Assembly: GCA_018806985.1 (NCBI GenBank)
Contig: JADANN010000058.1
Coordinates: 1 to 64,000 of the forward strand
Direction of reading: 5' to 3'
DNA length: 64,000 bases
Origin: Angiostrongylus vasorum
Taxonomy: Eukaryota > Nematoda > Chromadorea > Rhabditida > Metastrongylidae
Part shown: one piece after another, positions 34,860-45,520 of the stretch
Layout of the letters: every line of letters begins with the position of its first letter
Position numbering within the stretch: position 1 is the first letter of the stretch
Translations under genes and position numbers: made by a program
Notes under the pieces: model-generated
Databases searched by the model: none
The model's input: only the letters and a program-made list of their open reading frames with translations
What the model was told of the DNA's origin: nothing

Positions 34860-35840
34860 GATTTAAGAAATGACGCTGTAGACGGCGGCGTATGATAGCA
34901 TAGAGAGTGGCAAACATTAACATCGTGCAGATATTTCTTCCGATATGGAAAGATCACCTTTCGTTCATGATTTGCTTGCAAGATTATATGTGGCTCATTA
35001 ACGCTTGCTAGTCGGCGTGGTAGTTCTACGGATGTTTTACTCTGATTCTACTTGCATTTTATGCTCTATGACATCGACGTGACAGACAGAAGCAAGAACC
35101 ACTACGACAACATACTCATTCTTCTTGTATTGAAGTGCCAATTCTCCCTTTTTTTCTCTTTAGCTGCAGCTGCCGGTCAGAAGAATGCAGTAATCCTGAT
35201 AAACACTCCGATTTCGAGATTTCGTTCACCACTTTCATAGATGTTTACTAGAAGGCGAATTTTGCGCAATGGAGCTGAAGCGTAGCATTAGAGGAAGAAG
35301 TCTATCATTTAATCTAACACCCTCACAATTAGGTGGCAGCACGATTTCCATAACAGCCAGCCCACTCGTACTCTTCTCATCGAAAAACATAGAGTACGAT
35401 CAACCTAGTGCAGCACCATTACCGCTACGATAACTATTTGCTACAGAAAGAATCTCGACATGGTGAGAAGGACACTAGCAGTTAACCGATGCAGGCTAAG
35501 GGCAGTTTGCTTTGAGTTTGAATTTCAGTGTTTTCCAGGACTTTTAATTTCATCTCTCTTGAAAGACTCGTTCCACTAGTTCCTGCTTATAACACACTCC
35601 GTTGCTGTGGCGCCTATTGCGATCTCTAGTTCTCTAGTTATAAACAACAGTTCGTATTAGATCGTTTCCAGGCATATGGGGGAAAAACAGTGTAAAAATT
35701 TTAGCAGAGGTTTTTTTCACCCCATATGTTCGCAAGTTGAATAATTTGAATTGATTTTGTTGGATATTAGTGTGTAAGGAAGAAAATGACAAAGTTTCAG
35801 AAGATCTTCGCACAGTTATCAACCGTTTAACGGTTGGAAC
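34860..35840 (+). repeat. 5' flank of receptor copy 3
   Basis: This shares ordered blocks with the flanks of copies 1 and 2 (see 3820-4160), with an extra insertion at about 34975-35170. No separate gene is seen. Immediately upstream of the start codon, the block GACAAAGTTTCAGAAGATCTTCGCAC is conserved in all three copies and may hold the receptor promoter or 5' UTR. Confidence 0.5.
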
Positions 35841-36870
35841 ATGCAACCGAGTGAAGCCGCTAACGAATTAGAATGCAGAAAGGTAACGAACGGACCCTCC
35901 AGTTTGATTTTACTCCCAATTTCTTCTTCTGCTAATTTTTTTTGTTGCTGTCAAAAATCACATCCAGTTTCAGGAAGGGCTGGACTTGATGGAGTACCCT
36001 CTATATCGGAGTGTTCAAGTGATCTATACAATTCTTTCGCTGCTATCACTTCCATTGCTGCTGTATGTGCAAATCAAACACATTTCTGGGACTACCTTTC
36101 ATTGGAACCTAAAGGTAAATGGCATTTAGCAAGTTAGTGCGACAGTTCAAGACTTTCAAATGCGGCGAACAAAAAGGACATGTAGTCCTAATGGTATGAA
36201 ACAATCGTCGGCTTTGATAATGCACAATTTGTAATTGAGAAGGCAATATAGCGGAACTAATACTTGACATTCTTTTTAGGTCAACAGCTTTCTTACTCTA
36301 AAGAAATGGTTGAAAATGTTCTCGTTATGTAATGGGTTAACGCCAGGGTGTAATTGTTGTGCTTCCAGATCATCCTGTTTTTGTACTACTCTTTGGCACT
36401 GCTTCACTCAACGTCTTACCTCAGTATTCAAGTGAGTGTTATGGATGAGTGAATGATGCTACCATTTTCCAACAATTTCGAATGCGATCCAATTAGCTTA
36501 TTTTGTCAAAAGTTGCTGGCAGCACTTAAAGCACAGAATTTCGTCGTAGGATTTCCATCCTATTGCAAAAGTTTATGTTTAGATTTATGGAATAACCAGC
36601 TCATTAATGAGCAAACCATGTGATTTCTTCCCACCCCTATACCTATATGCCTCTTTACATCTATGCATCATTATTTCTAGTTTTGGCATGGTAAGTCTTG
36701 AATACTCATTGAAAAATGTCTTGGTGTTGAATTAGTGTAAAACACAAGTCTACAACTTACTTCTACAAACAGTTACTTAATGACAGGCTAAGATCTCTTA
36801 ATGGTTTACAACACCATCAAAGCTGATGTTTGAAGCTGCGATGCACAGCAGCCTTGTGCTGGTAGGATAA

Positions 36871-36872
36871 AT

Positions 36873-36922
<50 letters not shown>
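36871..36922. repeat. (AT)n microsatellite
   Basis: An almost uninterrupted AT dinucleotide run of over 40 bases in intron 4 of receptor copy 3, directly before a family B SINE. Confidence 0.95.
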
Positions 36923-36928
<6 letters not shown>

Positions 36929-36929
36929 A

Positions 36930-37190
36930 AAGGGCGCGTGTGGAGCAGTCGGAGGAGCTCTGCAAAACACTTGGAATCGATCCCCGCGCTCATGACCCAC
37001 CAAGCTTTCCATCTCTCCGAGGTCGGCAAATTGGTACCAGACTTGTCTTGGAGAATAGCAGCACTGGCTCTAACAACAGTAGGCCACTGGTCATTGTAAA
37101 AGAAAGATATGCATTCAGTCACCTCCAAACGAATGAAGTTGAATGCATGGCGCATCCCCCCAGGGATTGATCAACGCCGAAATCTTCATC
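36930..37190 (+). mobile_element. tRNA-derived SINE, family B
   Basis: The head GTGTGGAGCAGTCGGAGG (A-box-like) is followed by GGAATCGATCCCC (B-box-like) and then the family body (CACCAAGCTTTCCATC, GGCAAATTGGTACCAGACTTG, CACCTCCAAACGA, TTGATCAACGCCGAAA). It lies in intron 4 of receptor copy 3. The plus and minus frames covering it (36806-37170) are shadows. Confidence 0.75.
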
Positions 37191-37889
37191 CTTTTTTATA
37201 TATGAAACATGACATATATATATAATTCGACCAAACCATTCTCGGTAGGGAAGGAGACCAGCTGAATAGATTCTTATCGAAAGCTGTAAGAAGCAGCGTG
37301 CATACTTAGAAGAACCACCGTCACATGTACTGAAGACGGCGCTATTTTTTGATCATTTTGTTTTCTTGTCGTGAAAACCCACTGTGCTCTTTGGAACCCT
37401 GTGTGGTGGATTCTATTGTGTTCTGTAGACACATAACATAGCCATGCTTTACCAGGGCTTCATCACAGGCACTTGCCGAACTTTCCGGGTTACATAGAGG
37501 TTTGTTGCGGTGTTGGTATGACCAGAAATATGATAACCAAAACTCGTTGAGTATAAGTTGACCTTGTTTATCGGTACAACAGGTTATGGTAAAAGTATGT
37601 TGAAGAGATCTAGACCTTCGCTTTGGCAGCAATGGGCAGCGAACGGACTGTGGCAACAATTCGCTCTAACAAATACGAGAAAAACGGCATCACTCTGGGT
37701 CTGTTTCTTTTGTACTTACGGTAAGTCAAAAGATTTTTCCTTCCTCGAATGCAATCGCCATTCTCATCGAGATCCTTTTTTCTTTAAACATCCATGTAGC
37801 CTAGTTTTTTAAATTTTGTGTAAAACTATTTTTTTAAAACATCAGAAAAGGAGCGACTTTCTTTTTACCTAGGCTTTAATCTCTACAGT

Positions 37890-38070
37890 TCAGTCTTTCT
37901 TAATGAGCAAACACGATGCTGGTATTACAGCATTATTAACACACGATAGCTGTCGCTTCGGCAATTTTGCCTTTGCAGAACCTATTATTTCCCTTCAAAG
38001 GTGGTCCTCTAAATGCTGAGTACAATAGGATTCCTTCGACTGGCAGTCCTTCAGTTGATCGTACATTTTG
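37890..38070 (-). mobile_element. Penelope-like 3' end
   Basis: TGAGCAAACACGATGCTGG, GATAGCTGTCGCTTCGGC and TTTTGCCTTTGCAGAACC are the minus-orientation 3' end landmarks of the family. It lies in intron 5 of receptor copy 3. Confidence 0.5.
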
Positions 38071-38349
38071 TCCCGGTTTTATGGATGCGAGGGGCGTAGT
38101 AGTAGGGTTTTGATGTCCAGAACATGGTGGCTGTCCTTTGCAAGTCTCCGTATATCGTGTACTCGTTTTCTTTTGATGAATTCGGCACGACTCGCTGCTT
38201 TTGGGCAGAAGCGGAGAAATAGTTTTGTTTGCCTAGCTAAGAGAGTTTTCCGTCTTAGCGACAGGACTTCTTCTATAAAGCGGAAGTATTCTGCTGGCGC
38301 ATCATGTAGTAAATTCCAAGACCTATTTTCTTTTAACCTCAGCATTCAT

Positions 38350-39045
38350 CAATAATACCTTGTTTTTTCTTCAATGGGCAACCATGAGATTGGTACTACA
38401 GTATTTATTAACACACAATAGCTGACGTTTCTGAGGTTTCACCTTCTTCAGCGCTTCTCTTTGATGCAAGTAGGCCAACAAGTACGTCCTATTGCTTCCA
38501 GTATTTGGAAGGCAGAAAACCTTTCGAGGAGAACAATGGGCTCTAAGGAAGGCAAAACCGCCGATACGCTAGCCATTATGTGCTAATGCTTACTTACTTG
38601 ATATTTGAACGGCGTGTCCTCACTGGTTGTGCAGGCCTCTGCATAATCACCATTTTTCTGAGATTTGCTGATTAAGCAACCATGGTTCCCTGAAATACCA
38701 GGTCAACCTGGCCAAAGTCTGCCCCAGGCCTTTACCACCACATGCAGTCGCAGACCTTGTGGATCAGAGGGAGATTTGCTCATGCGACTTTGATACCAGG
38801 GCGGTGGTGGGTCCTGATATTGGTTTACTCTTAACTAGGCTTTCTGATGGAAACGCGGGACTCCTTCTAAGCTTGGGAGACCCTGCTGCGGGGACGAATC
38901 CCACTGTTGTACATCGCAGTCCGGTGCCCAAGAACACCTCCCAACCACGATGAGGCGGTAAACCGTTGGGAGGTGTGTGTTAATAAATGCTATAATACTA
39001 AACTCGTGTTTGCTCATCAAGAAAATCGGTGAGAAATTTATAAAA
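38350..39045. mobile_element. Penelope-like inverted 3' ends carrying a repeat A insertion
   Basis: A minus-oriented 3' end (38365-38460: ATAGCTGACGTTTCTGAGG, CACCTTCTTCAGCGC) faces a plus-oriented one (38550-38585, continuing at 38976-39040: AAACTCGTGTTTGCTCATC). The latter is split by repeat A, with TGTGCTAAT at the left junction and TGTGTTAAT at the right, a likely target duplication. It lies in intron 5 of receptor copy 3. Confidence 0.6.
38587..38975 (+). repeat. Dispersed repeat A, longest copy
   Basis: This is the fullest copy of the family: TTACTTGATATTTGAACGGC start, CTTGTGGATCAGAGGGAG, CCTGATATTGGTTTACTC, GCTTGGGAGACCCTGC, GGGGACGAATCCCACTG and AACACCTCCCAACCACGATG near the end. 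GGGACGAATCC resembles a Pol III B box, but the nearest A-box-like motif (TGGATCAGAGG) is about 125 bases upstream, too far for a standard tRNA promoter, so SINE status is not proven. Confidence 0.65.
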
Positions 39046-39347
39046 AAGAATACAAGATAAGCCATTCATACCTGCACACACAGATCAAACGGCGACGAAC
39101 TCAGCAATGGAAAAGTTAGAGCATCAATCTATTGAATAATGAAATCACAGGTTACTGGTCTTGTTGCCACTGCGTGTTATGTTTATGACATCGACGATTT
39201 CAATGTAAGAGTGCTGTCGATGACCAACGTGCCACCGGCCTCTTTGTCGAGATTCAACCGTGTTGCCGTGCTGAATATCACCATTGGCATCGTCTGCATC
39301 GTCATGTTCCATGTTTCGTATCGAATCAGCAAAAAACAGTGCTCAGT

Positions 39348-39950
39348 GTAAGATTTTCAATTTACTAGCCTATCAGCATCCCTTTTTCTCTTGAAACATC
39401 TATGTACTCCACTTTAATCGGTATAGTGGAGTAGCGGCACTAGACATTTTCTTGCCTGTGTGCTTCCTTGTTTATGGTTTCTCATATGATCTTTTTTTGC
39501 ACTATTGTTTTTCTTGTCTCTTTTTTTCCATCGTTGTTACTCTCTATCATTCAAGCAAAGTGTTTTCTCAATTCCAAACACAAAACATGCAAGAAAACAG
39601 CAAAAGATGGCCAGCGTTTTTCACAGCGCTGTAGAATTAAGGAGAAAGAATTTGTGATAGATTTTGGGTAGGGATTTTCGAAAATACGCTAAACGGCAAG
39701 ATTATTCCATTTCTCGGAGATCTCTACTAACCCATACCACTAATCGACGCCAAAATGCTAATGATAGGAACTCATTAGCTCGAACGCAACCGTTAAAGTC
39801 TCCACTCGCTCCTGCAACATGTCAGAGCTTCCTATCAGGCGCGACTCTGTTGATAAACACGAAAAGTAGCACGTTATTCGAAAAATGCCTTGTATTGTTA
39901 GTGTTTTTTCACGAAGGTATACTAACGAAATAATGACGGACACACAAATT
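39348..39950. other. Intron 6 of receptor copy 3, proximal part
   Basis: Mostly T-rich intronic sequence matching the start of intron 6 in copies 1 and 2 (AAACATTAAAC-like and AGCAAAAGA blocks). Frames such as 39468-39671 and 39664-39933 have no motif. Confidence 0.4.
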
Positions 39951-39954
39951 TGCT

Positions 39955-40260
39955 GATTAACAGGTTTTCTCCCAACGGTTTTCAGCCTCATCGTGGCTGG
40001 GAATGTTCCTGGGTGTCGGGCTGCGACGTACAGCGAGGGATTCATCCCCCCGACAGGGTTTTCCTAGCTGAGAAGGAGTGCAAATCTTCCGCTGATCCAC
40101 AAGGGCTCCGACTGCCTGTAATGGTTACGACCGGGGAGACCTTGGCCTGGCTGACCTCGGGACTCCAGGAAACCACAGTGGCTAAACCAACAAAACTACG
40201 AAAAATGGACATTGTGCTGGACCCGCACAACCAGTGAGGACAGGACGTCCAAGTATCCAA
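39955..40260 (-). repeat. Dispersed repeat A, reverse copy
   Basis: This is the reverse complement of the block at 38587-38975 with a central deletion: CAGCCTCATCGTGGCTGGGA, GGGCTGCGACGTACAGCG, TGATCCACAAGGGCTCCGACT and GCACAACCAGTGAGGAC appear in order. The 95- and 72-codon frames over it (39950-40237 and 40042-40260) are repeat-derived. Confidence 0.65.
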
Positions 40261-41395
40261 ATAAGATTAACAGGTTTTTTAGGTGGAAATACGAAAGTCT
40301 GTAGTGGTAGAAATACTATAAGTGGTTTTATTTACACCAGCCGTTTTCACGTCTGCCGTGCGGTTCCCACCACTTCTTGCATTCGATTCGTTTCCTCGCA
40401 GGCGTCTTCCACGGAAGTCCTCGAATTTTTTCACATGTATTTTTGGCTTGAGGTTGGGAATGGCTTTATTATAATTGCCGTTGAATTCCAGTTGGGTCGA
40501 CTTTTCCTGGAGTCATGGAATAGCACTGCTGAACTATTCCAATGGGAGTTGGTGACAGACAAATATGGTCCATTTTCCAGAGGAACGAGAAGCTCGATGG
40601 GCCCAGGGCGTGGTCTAATCAACACCGTGTTCGTTACGAAGCGACATCGCTACCACAAAGTTATCCACCCCGGAAAAGACTAGAAGAAGTAAGGAAACAG
40701 TGGCAAATCTTTTCCACGTCTGGTTGACAAAACTGCTTCATCGGTGAATGGATGCGACAAAAACCCTTTGAGGTTAATAGCCAAGTTTTAGACATATTCC
40801 GTTGAATGCTACTGTGGAGTGATCGACTTAAACACTCCAAAACATTTACTGGAATCGGACTGAGCTCTCTGCTTTTTTTCTTTTTCGCCCAATTTGTCGT
40901 AACCGTAGCAAATGAAAAACCTGGTTAATGTAAACGAAAACAGAGTGTCCTGCTACACTAGTACAATCATTGCTTCTCGAGTTAGGGAAGGGTAGTCTGA
41001 GCACAACTAAGGGCCAATTCATCCTCCCAAGAACCAAAAGGGGGCGTTTTTTTTGAGATATAGGAACGTTCTTTCATGGCTGTTCCAGTGTTACAAAGAG
41101 ATTCAACTCCACAATCATACAGCAGTATTCATGGAGAAACCCAAAATTCTTAATCAGCAATTGAATCTGTAAAATCCGAAAACTTTCGTTGATTACCGCA
41201 GCAAAGAAACAAGTTGAATGCAAGTGTTGACATCAGCATAGCATGTGATATCGGGTCGTCCAACTTTATGAGGAACTACAAGTGTTATCTAATTAAGGCC
41301 TAAATAACAAGTAGTTTCACTTTGCCTAGGTATTACAAGTATGGCAGACCTGTTACACAGTTATAGAAGCATGACAGACGCGAATACTAATAGGC
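40260..41395. other. Intron 6 of receptor copy 3, middle part
   Basis: No gene is supported. A 149-codon plus frame (40234-40683) begins inside repeat A and shows no domain. Blocks at 40680-40800 and 40880-41040 are shared with intron 6 of copies 2 and 1 respectively. Confidence 0.35.
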
Positions 41396-41690
41396 GCGTG
41401 TGGGGCAGTGGTCGCAGGCGCCCTACAGCACACACCTGGAATCGATCCCTACGCCATGACCCATCAAGCTTTCCATCCCTCCGGGGTCGGCAAATTGGTA
41501 CCACACTTGTCTAGCAGGATAGCAGCACTAGCTCGATACATCGGTACGCCACCGCGAGTCATTGTAAAGGCCAAATATGCATTTAATCACCTCCAACGAT
41601 ACTTAATGAAGTCGAATGCATTGCGCATACCTTGGTGACTGAGATAATTGATCAACGCCAAAAGCTTTATCCTTCTATCCTTATTACATA
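41395..41690 (+). mobile_element. tRNA-derived SINE, family B, best promoter
   Basis: TGGGGCAGTGGT (A box, 41401-41412) and GGAATCGATCC (B box, 41438-41448) lie about 26 bases apart, a normal tRNA-promoter spacing. The family body follows (CATCAAGCTTTCCATCCC, GGCAAATTGGTACCACACTTG, AATCACCTCCAACGATAC, TTGATCAACGCC). It sits about 100 bases before exon 7 of receptor copy 3. Confidence 0.75.
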
Positions 41691-42475
41691 CATTACTTTG
41701 CTCCACATTTTTAATACCAACAGAAAATATGTTGTAAATATTAATGGAAGAACACTTAGAGCTATCACTGAGAAGTTACTAACATCCCTAACTTCAGAAG
41801 CATTGCGACGCTCACGTCACGCTACCAGACGCGCGAGAACGTCATCACCACACAGTTCGCTACCCACATCGCCACTCTTCAAGTGTCAGTCCAATCAAAT
41901 TTCACTAAGATGAATCCTTCCATAGGTCAAAGTTATTTAATCTTGTAACAAACTCGAAATTTCACATCAAATCGACTTTCCATTGTAAACGGAAATGATT
42001 TTGCTAGCCTTCTTTGTTGTCCCTCAAGCGCGTGCTTCGTAAAGTTTAGTTATAGAAAATGTCATGCACCGTTTATTGTTGGATTTGTGGATAACAATCG
42101 CAGAATAATTTTAGGACGTTCTTCGTTTTCTATGGAGCTGGGAGCATCTTCGTCAGAGTGTTTGACCAACAACTGTTTCTCAGTAACAACAAATTGTACA
42201 TTTCTCTGCGCCATATTTTCTACGTAAGAGATTCTGTTGCTTGAAAAACTTGCAGTACTTTTTCCAAGTCGATTTGGTTTTAGGTCATTCCGATCTTCTC
42301 GATTGTGTTGCCGATCTACTCAATTTATCGAATGAAATGCTATCGAATACTAAGAGACAGAAATATCAAGTCTATCATTATGATGAAAAGTCAAGGTGCT
42401 GCTGGTAGTCGAAACTATGAAGAGGTTATTGCCAGATCATGGCAACTCGATCGACACCGTGAAATTCATAATTGA

Positions 42476-43260
42476 TCGGACTTCAGAATTTTTATGACGT
42501 TTAGTGGTCGATAGTTGTCTCCAAATGAAATTTTGGGCATTTGTTACGTCTTATAAATTCGGCGTATCAAGCGATTCATGGATGATTAACTCCACGCCAT
42601 CAATTCGCTGTTAATTCACGATGGACGCGAATGTACACTGTATGGATGACTTATTTGACCTTTCGACGACCATACATATCGATTTCAAAACGTATGCTGC
42701 TCAGCTCTTCCGACTGTACATCTCGATTTCAATGCGCACTCTAATTGCGTTCCAACGACGTGCCGTCCGATGGGTCAGCCATGAGAAAATGCCCGTGGTC
42801 GTGAAAGGCTTGAACTTTCTATGTAGTAACAACTGTTTATTGCACAAGGTTGATCGAATCTGTTTCTGTTACAATATTTTCACCTATACACATTGCTTTT
42901 TTATCATATAAAACACTCGCGACTTTTTGTGAACAATAGATGAGTTGTCAAATGCAGATATTTCATCCTGGAGTTGCTCCAAGGATGGGTGTTCTAAGCC
43001 ATTGTTGCAAAAAGCCATCTCAGACGGTGGAATGGCATCAGTTGATATAAAACACATAAAAGAATCACAGAAATGTACTTTAACTGTCACAAGAAACGAT
43101 CCGGAAAGTTAACAACACAATGGCTAGATAACGGACGGATTTTTTTCCACACACAAGAGGTGTCCAAGAACATACAGCGAAGAACATGATGGATATATAG
43201 AAGTTAGTGGAACGTGGAAAAAATATTAGGAAACCAAACAATCGAAGGATAAAGCATAAA
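42476..43260. other. Downstream of copy 3; unassigned 96-codon ORF
   Basis: A plus frame at 42621-42911 encodes a peptide with a Met-Asp start (MDANVHCMDDLFDL), a basic middle (FQRRAVRWV) and a hydrophobic end. I recognise no family and see no splice context, so I do not call it a gene. Confidence 0.2.
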
Positions 43261-43264
43261 CGGA

Positions 43265-43480
43265 TAATGCTCTCGGCGTTGCTCAATCCCTGAGGGATGC
43301 GCCAAGCATTCGACTTCATTAAGCATCGTTTGGAGGTGATTGAATCCATATCTGGCCTTTACAATGAGTCGTGGTGGCCTACCGATGTTTCGAGCCCGTG
43401 CTGCTATCCTCCCAGACAAGCTTTTACCAATTTGGATACCCCGAAGGAATGGAAAGTTTGGTGGGCCATGTAACGGCTCG
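43265..43480 (-). mobile_element. tRNA-derived SINE, family B, head-truncated
   Basis: TGCTCTCGGCGTTG, GCATTCGACTTCATTAAGC, GGCCTTTACAATGAGTCG and CCTCCCAGACAAGCTTT match the family; the A box region is replaced by unrelated sequence after 43475. Confidence 0.65.
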
Positions 43481-43544
43481 CAGCACAAGAATATGAAGAG
43501 CGTTCGAGGGAGTGAGTAAGAGTGGAGAACTGTTTGTGAGGTAG

Positions 43545-44110
43545 CTGTGAGCAATGAAAGTACTTAACTCATGTTAGCACACACAACGTAGTTACACGAG
43601 AATCAACGATAACGTTAATGTGTCAGCAATGCAAAATTAAGGATTACACTTAATCTCATTACGAGCTCAGCGAATGATTCCGCAAGGAAAGATCAAGCAG
43701 GAGGAAGATAATGATAGAGAGTGTCTATAAGGTACCTGTGAGCAATGAAAGTACTTAACTCATGTTAGCACACACAACGTAGTTACACGAGAATCAACGA
43801 TAACGTTAATGTGTCAGCAATGCAAAATTAAGGATTACACTTAATCTCATTACGAGCTCAGCGAATGATTCCGCAAGGAAAGATCAAGCAGGAGGGAGAT
43901 AATGATAGAGGTGTCTATAAGGTACCTGTGAGCAATGAAAGTTTTGAACTTATGTTAACACACACAATGTAGTTAGGACGAGAATCAACGATGGCATTAA
44001 AGTATCAGCAATTCAAGAGCTAAAGATTGCAGTTCATATCATTACGACCTAAGCAAACGAATCCGCGAGGAAAGATCCAGCGGGAGGAGATAATGATGGA
44101 GTTGCCGACG
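43545..44110. repeat. About 191-bp tandem repeat, three units
   Basis: Units start at CTGTGAGCAATGAAAG at 43545, 43736 and 43926 (spacings 191 and 190). Units 1 and 2 differ at very few positions; unit 3 is more diverged and runs into a GC-rich segment. Each unit contains ATTCCGCAAGGAAAGATCAA or its diverged form. Confidence 0.92.
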
Positions 44111-44275
44111 GCGCTCTCCAACGCGTCACCGGCCCAAATGACGGTGCTAGTGTGCGTGGCTACGTCCCAGCGTCCCAGAATTCCGAAGGCAGTGAATGTG
44201 AAGATATTATAGAGCATTCAGTCTTACCCTTCATTTGCCATTCCCTTGTCTACTACAACCATTTTGAGTAAGAAG
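44020..44275. other. GC-rich segment with overlapping open frames
   Basis: At 44097-44210 base composition jumps above its surroundings and three frames are open together. One plus frame ends SSQRPRIPKAVN-like at 44212. Another plus frame without a Met (about 44052-44270) includes GALQRVTGPNDGASVRGYVP. A 65-codon minus frame (44217-44020) includes GILGRWDVATHTSTVIWAGD. One of these may be a real exon, but I cannot decide which. Confidence 0.25.
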
Positions 44276-45160
44276 TGACTTGAGCATATTAGTTGGGCTT
44301 CACTAAATACTTTGGAGCCCCTTTTTTCTTATCAGCCTGTATTAGAATTGAATCGAGTGCCCCCGCATATTTAAGAGCATTTCATCGGATCGTCTTTCAA
44401 CTTGCTACATATTTGTTATAGAACAGCGAGAGACATTGTTTCAATTTTTATGAGATTCTTGGCTGTTTTTATTTAAGTACAATTTTTTTCAAGTATTACA
44501 ATAACCTGGTACTTCCTTATTTCTGCATGCAAACCTAGTTAAGAATAAATGACCAAGTTAAACCTCGGTATAGATATTCTTTCATGGAAAAAAACAATAA
44601 CGGAGACGACTAGGAAGCTCTGAGAAGCGGAAGAGCCGAGTGAAGATTTCGCTAGTTCCCGCTCGAACTGCTTAGTGACAAAAATAACTAACAGAGCATC
44701 CAATCCTCTAGTATTTCGAAGCCGAGACGACATACAGTGTCAGTTGGGAGACCTCGATAATGACAGACATTCTGTCGCATGGTGCATTTTTGAAAGACAA
44801 TCTCAAAAATCACTTCACGGCTTTTCTGTGCTCCATTTTCGTGGCATAACAAGATTTTGGTTATCTTCCTTTGTTCTTTCGTCCTCAGCACAATATCTGA
44901 AGCGTATTAAATGCTTTTCAACGGTAATGAAAGAAAAATAAAGAATAAGATATAAAATGGCAAATAACGAAGAAGAATTCTCTGGACACACTAAAAACGA
45001 TGAGAAATATTCGCAAAAAGAGATGATTACACGTGCACTTGCCCGCTGCGTAGTGATGAGAAAAAAACAGCAATGCCTTACAAATTCGTTGAAAATCACA
45101 GACGACGTCACTAACGAACTCACTAAAAAGCTTGCACAAGGTTGATAAAAAGAGTGCATG
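44275..45160. other. No recognised gene; a lysine-rich short ORF
   Basis: The plus frame 44957-45145 encodes a hydrophilic, Lys/Glu-rich 62-residue peptide (MANNEEEFSGHTKNDEKYSQ start). Minus frames at 44815-45172 and 44539-44733 overlap it. No family is recognised, and repeat C begins at its 3' end. Confidence 0.2.
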
Positions 45161-45520
45161 TTGACTAGTCATAACAAAGTTAAAGGGAAAGTCGGTTTCG
45201 AAATATTCTTATGCCCGATGTTAGCCGATAATGACAACGACTTCTGCAGGATAGATTGTTCGGAAAAAACAGTTCGCTTTCACCAAACAACTACTATTAT
45301 CAATCACCAGCGTCCTGTATATAAGAGCGTCGCCAGGTAAGAGTGCCTCATTTGAGCGGTATTCCACTGAAGAAGATCCGCCCCGATACGACGGCGAAGA
45401 CACCACACTGAGAGTACTAATGACCTTGCACATCGAGTCGGTTGGTTCATCGGTTCTGAGGAAGCCGAAGACATCGAAACGTTAGCCAAATAAATGTTCC
45501 GTAACCACCTCGTTTAAGTT
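45160..45520 (+). repeat. Repeat C
   Basis: GTTGACTAGTCAT, GTTAAAGGGAAAGTCGGTTTCG, AGGATAGATTGTTCGGAAAA and CATCGAAACGTTAGCC in order; it matches 32690-33085 in reverse complement and 57390-57740 in reverse complement for its first part. It ends with CCACCTCGTTTAAGTTTGCC, the same kind of end as the Penelope-like copies. Confidence 0.6.

Larger units (their letters stand above)
35841..42475 (+). pseudogene. Receptor copy 3: near-intact Sra/Srab-superfamily chemoreceptor
   Basis: Nine exons with GT-AG borders: 35841-35882 (MQPSEAANELECRK), 35974-36114 (TM1), 36369-36431 (IILFLYYSLALLHSTSYLSI), 36583-36690 (SKPCDFFPPLYLYASLHLCI), 37614-37720 (TM3 end, SERTVATIRSNKYEKNG), 39151-39347 (TM4-5), 41798-41884 (SRYQTRENVITTQF), 42115-42223 (TM6, FVFYGAGSIFVRVF) and 42284-42475 (TM7 and tail GSRNYEEVIARSWQLDRH, stop). 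Lengths sum to 1046, one base short of a 348-residue ORF. The shortfall is in exon 5 (107 bases; 108 in copies 1 and 2) within LFLLYL. The length and the ER-x-A-x-I, Y-x-x-R/EN and tail motifs fit nematode chemoreceptors. It is either a very young pseudogene or a base-calling error. Confidence 0.8.

Noticed and set aside
39950..40260. Paired 95- and 72-codon frames on opposite strands
   Set aside because: Both lie within dispersed repeat A, and their frames are not maintained in the other copies.
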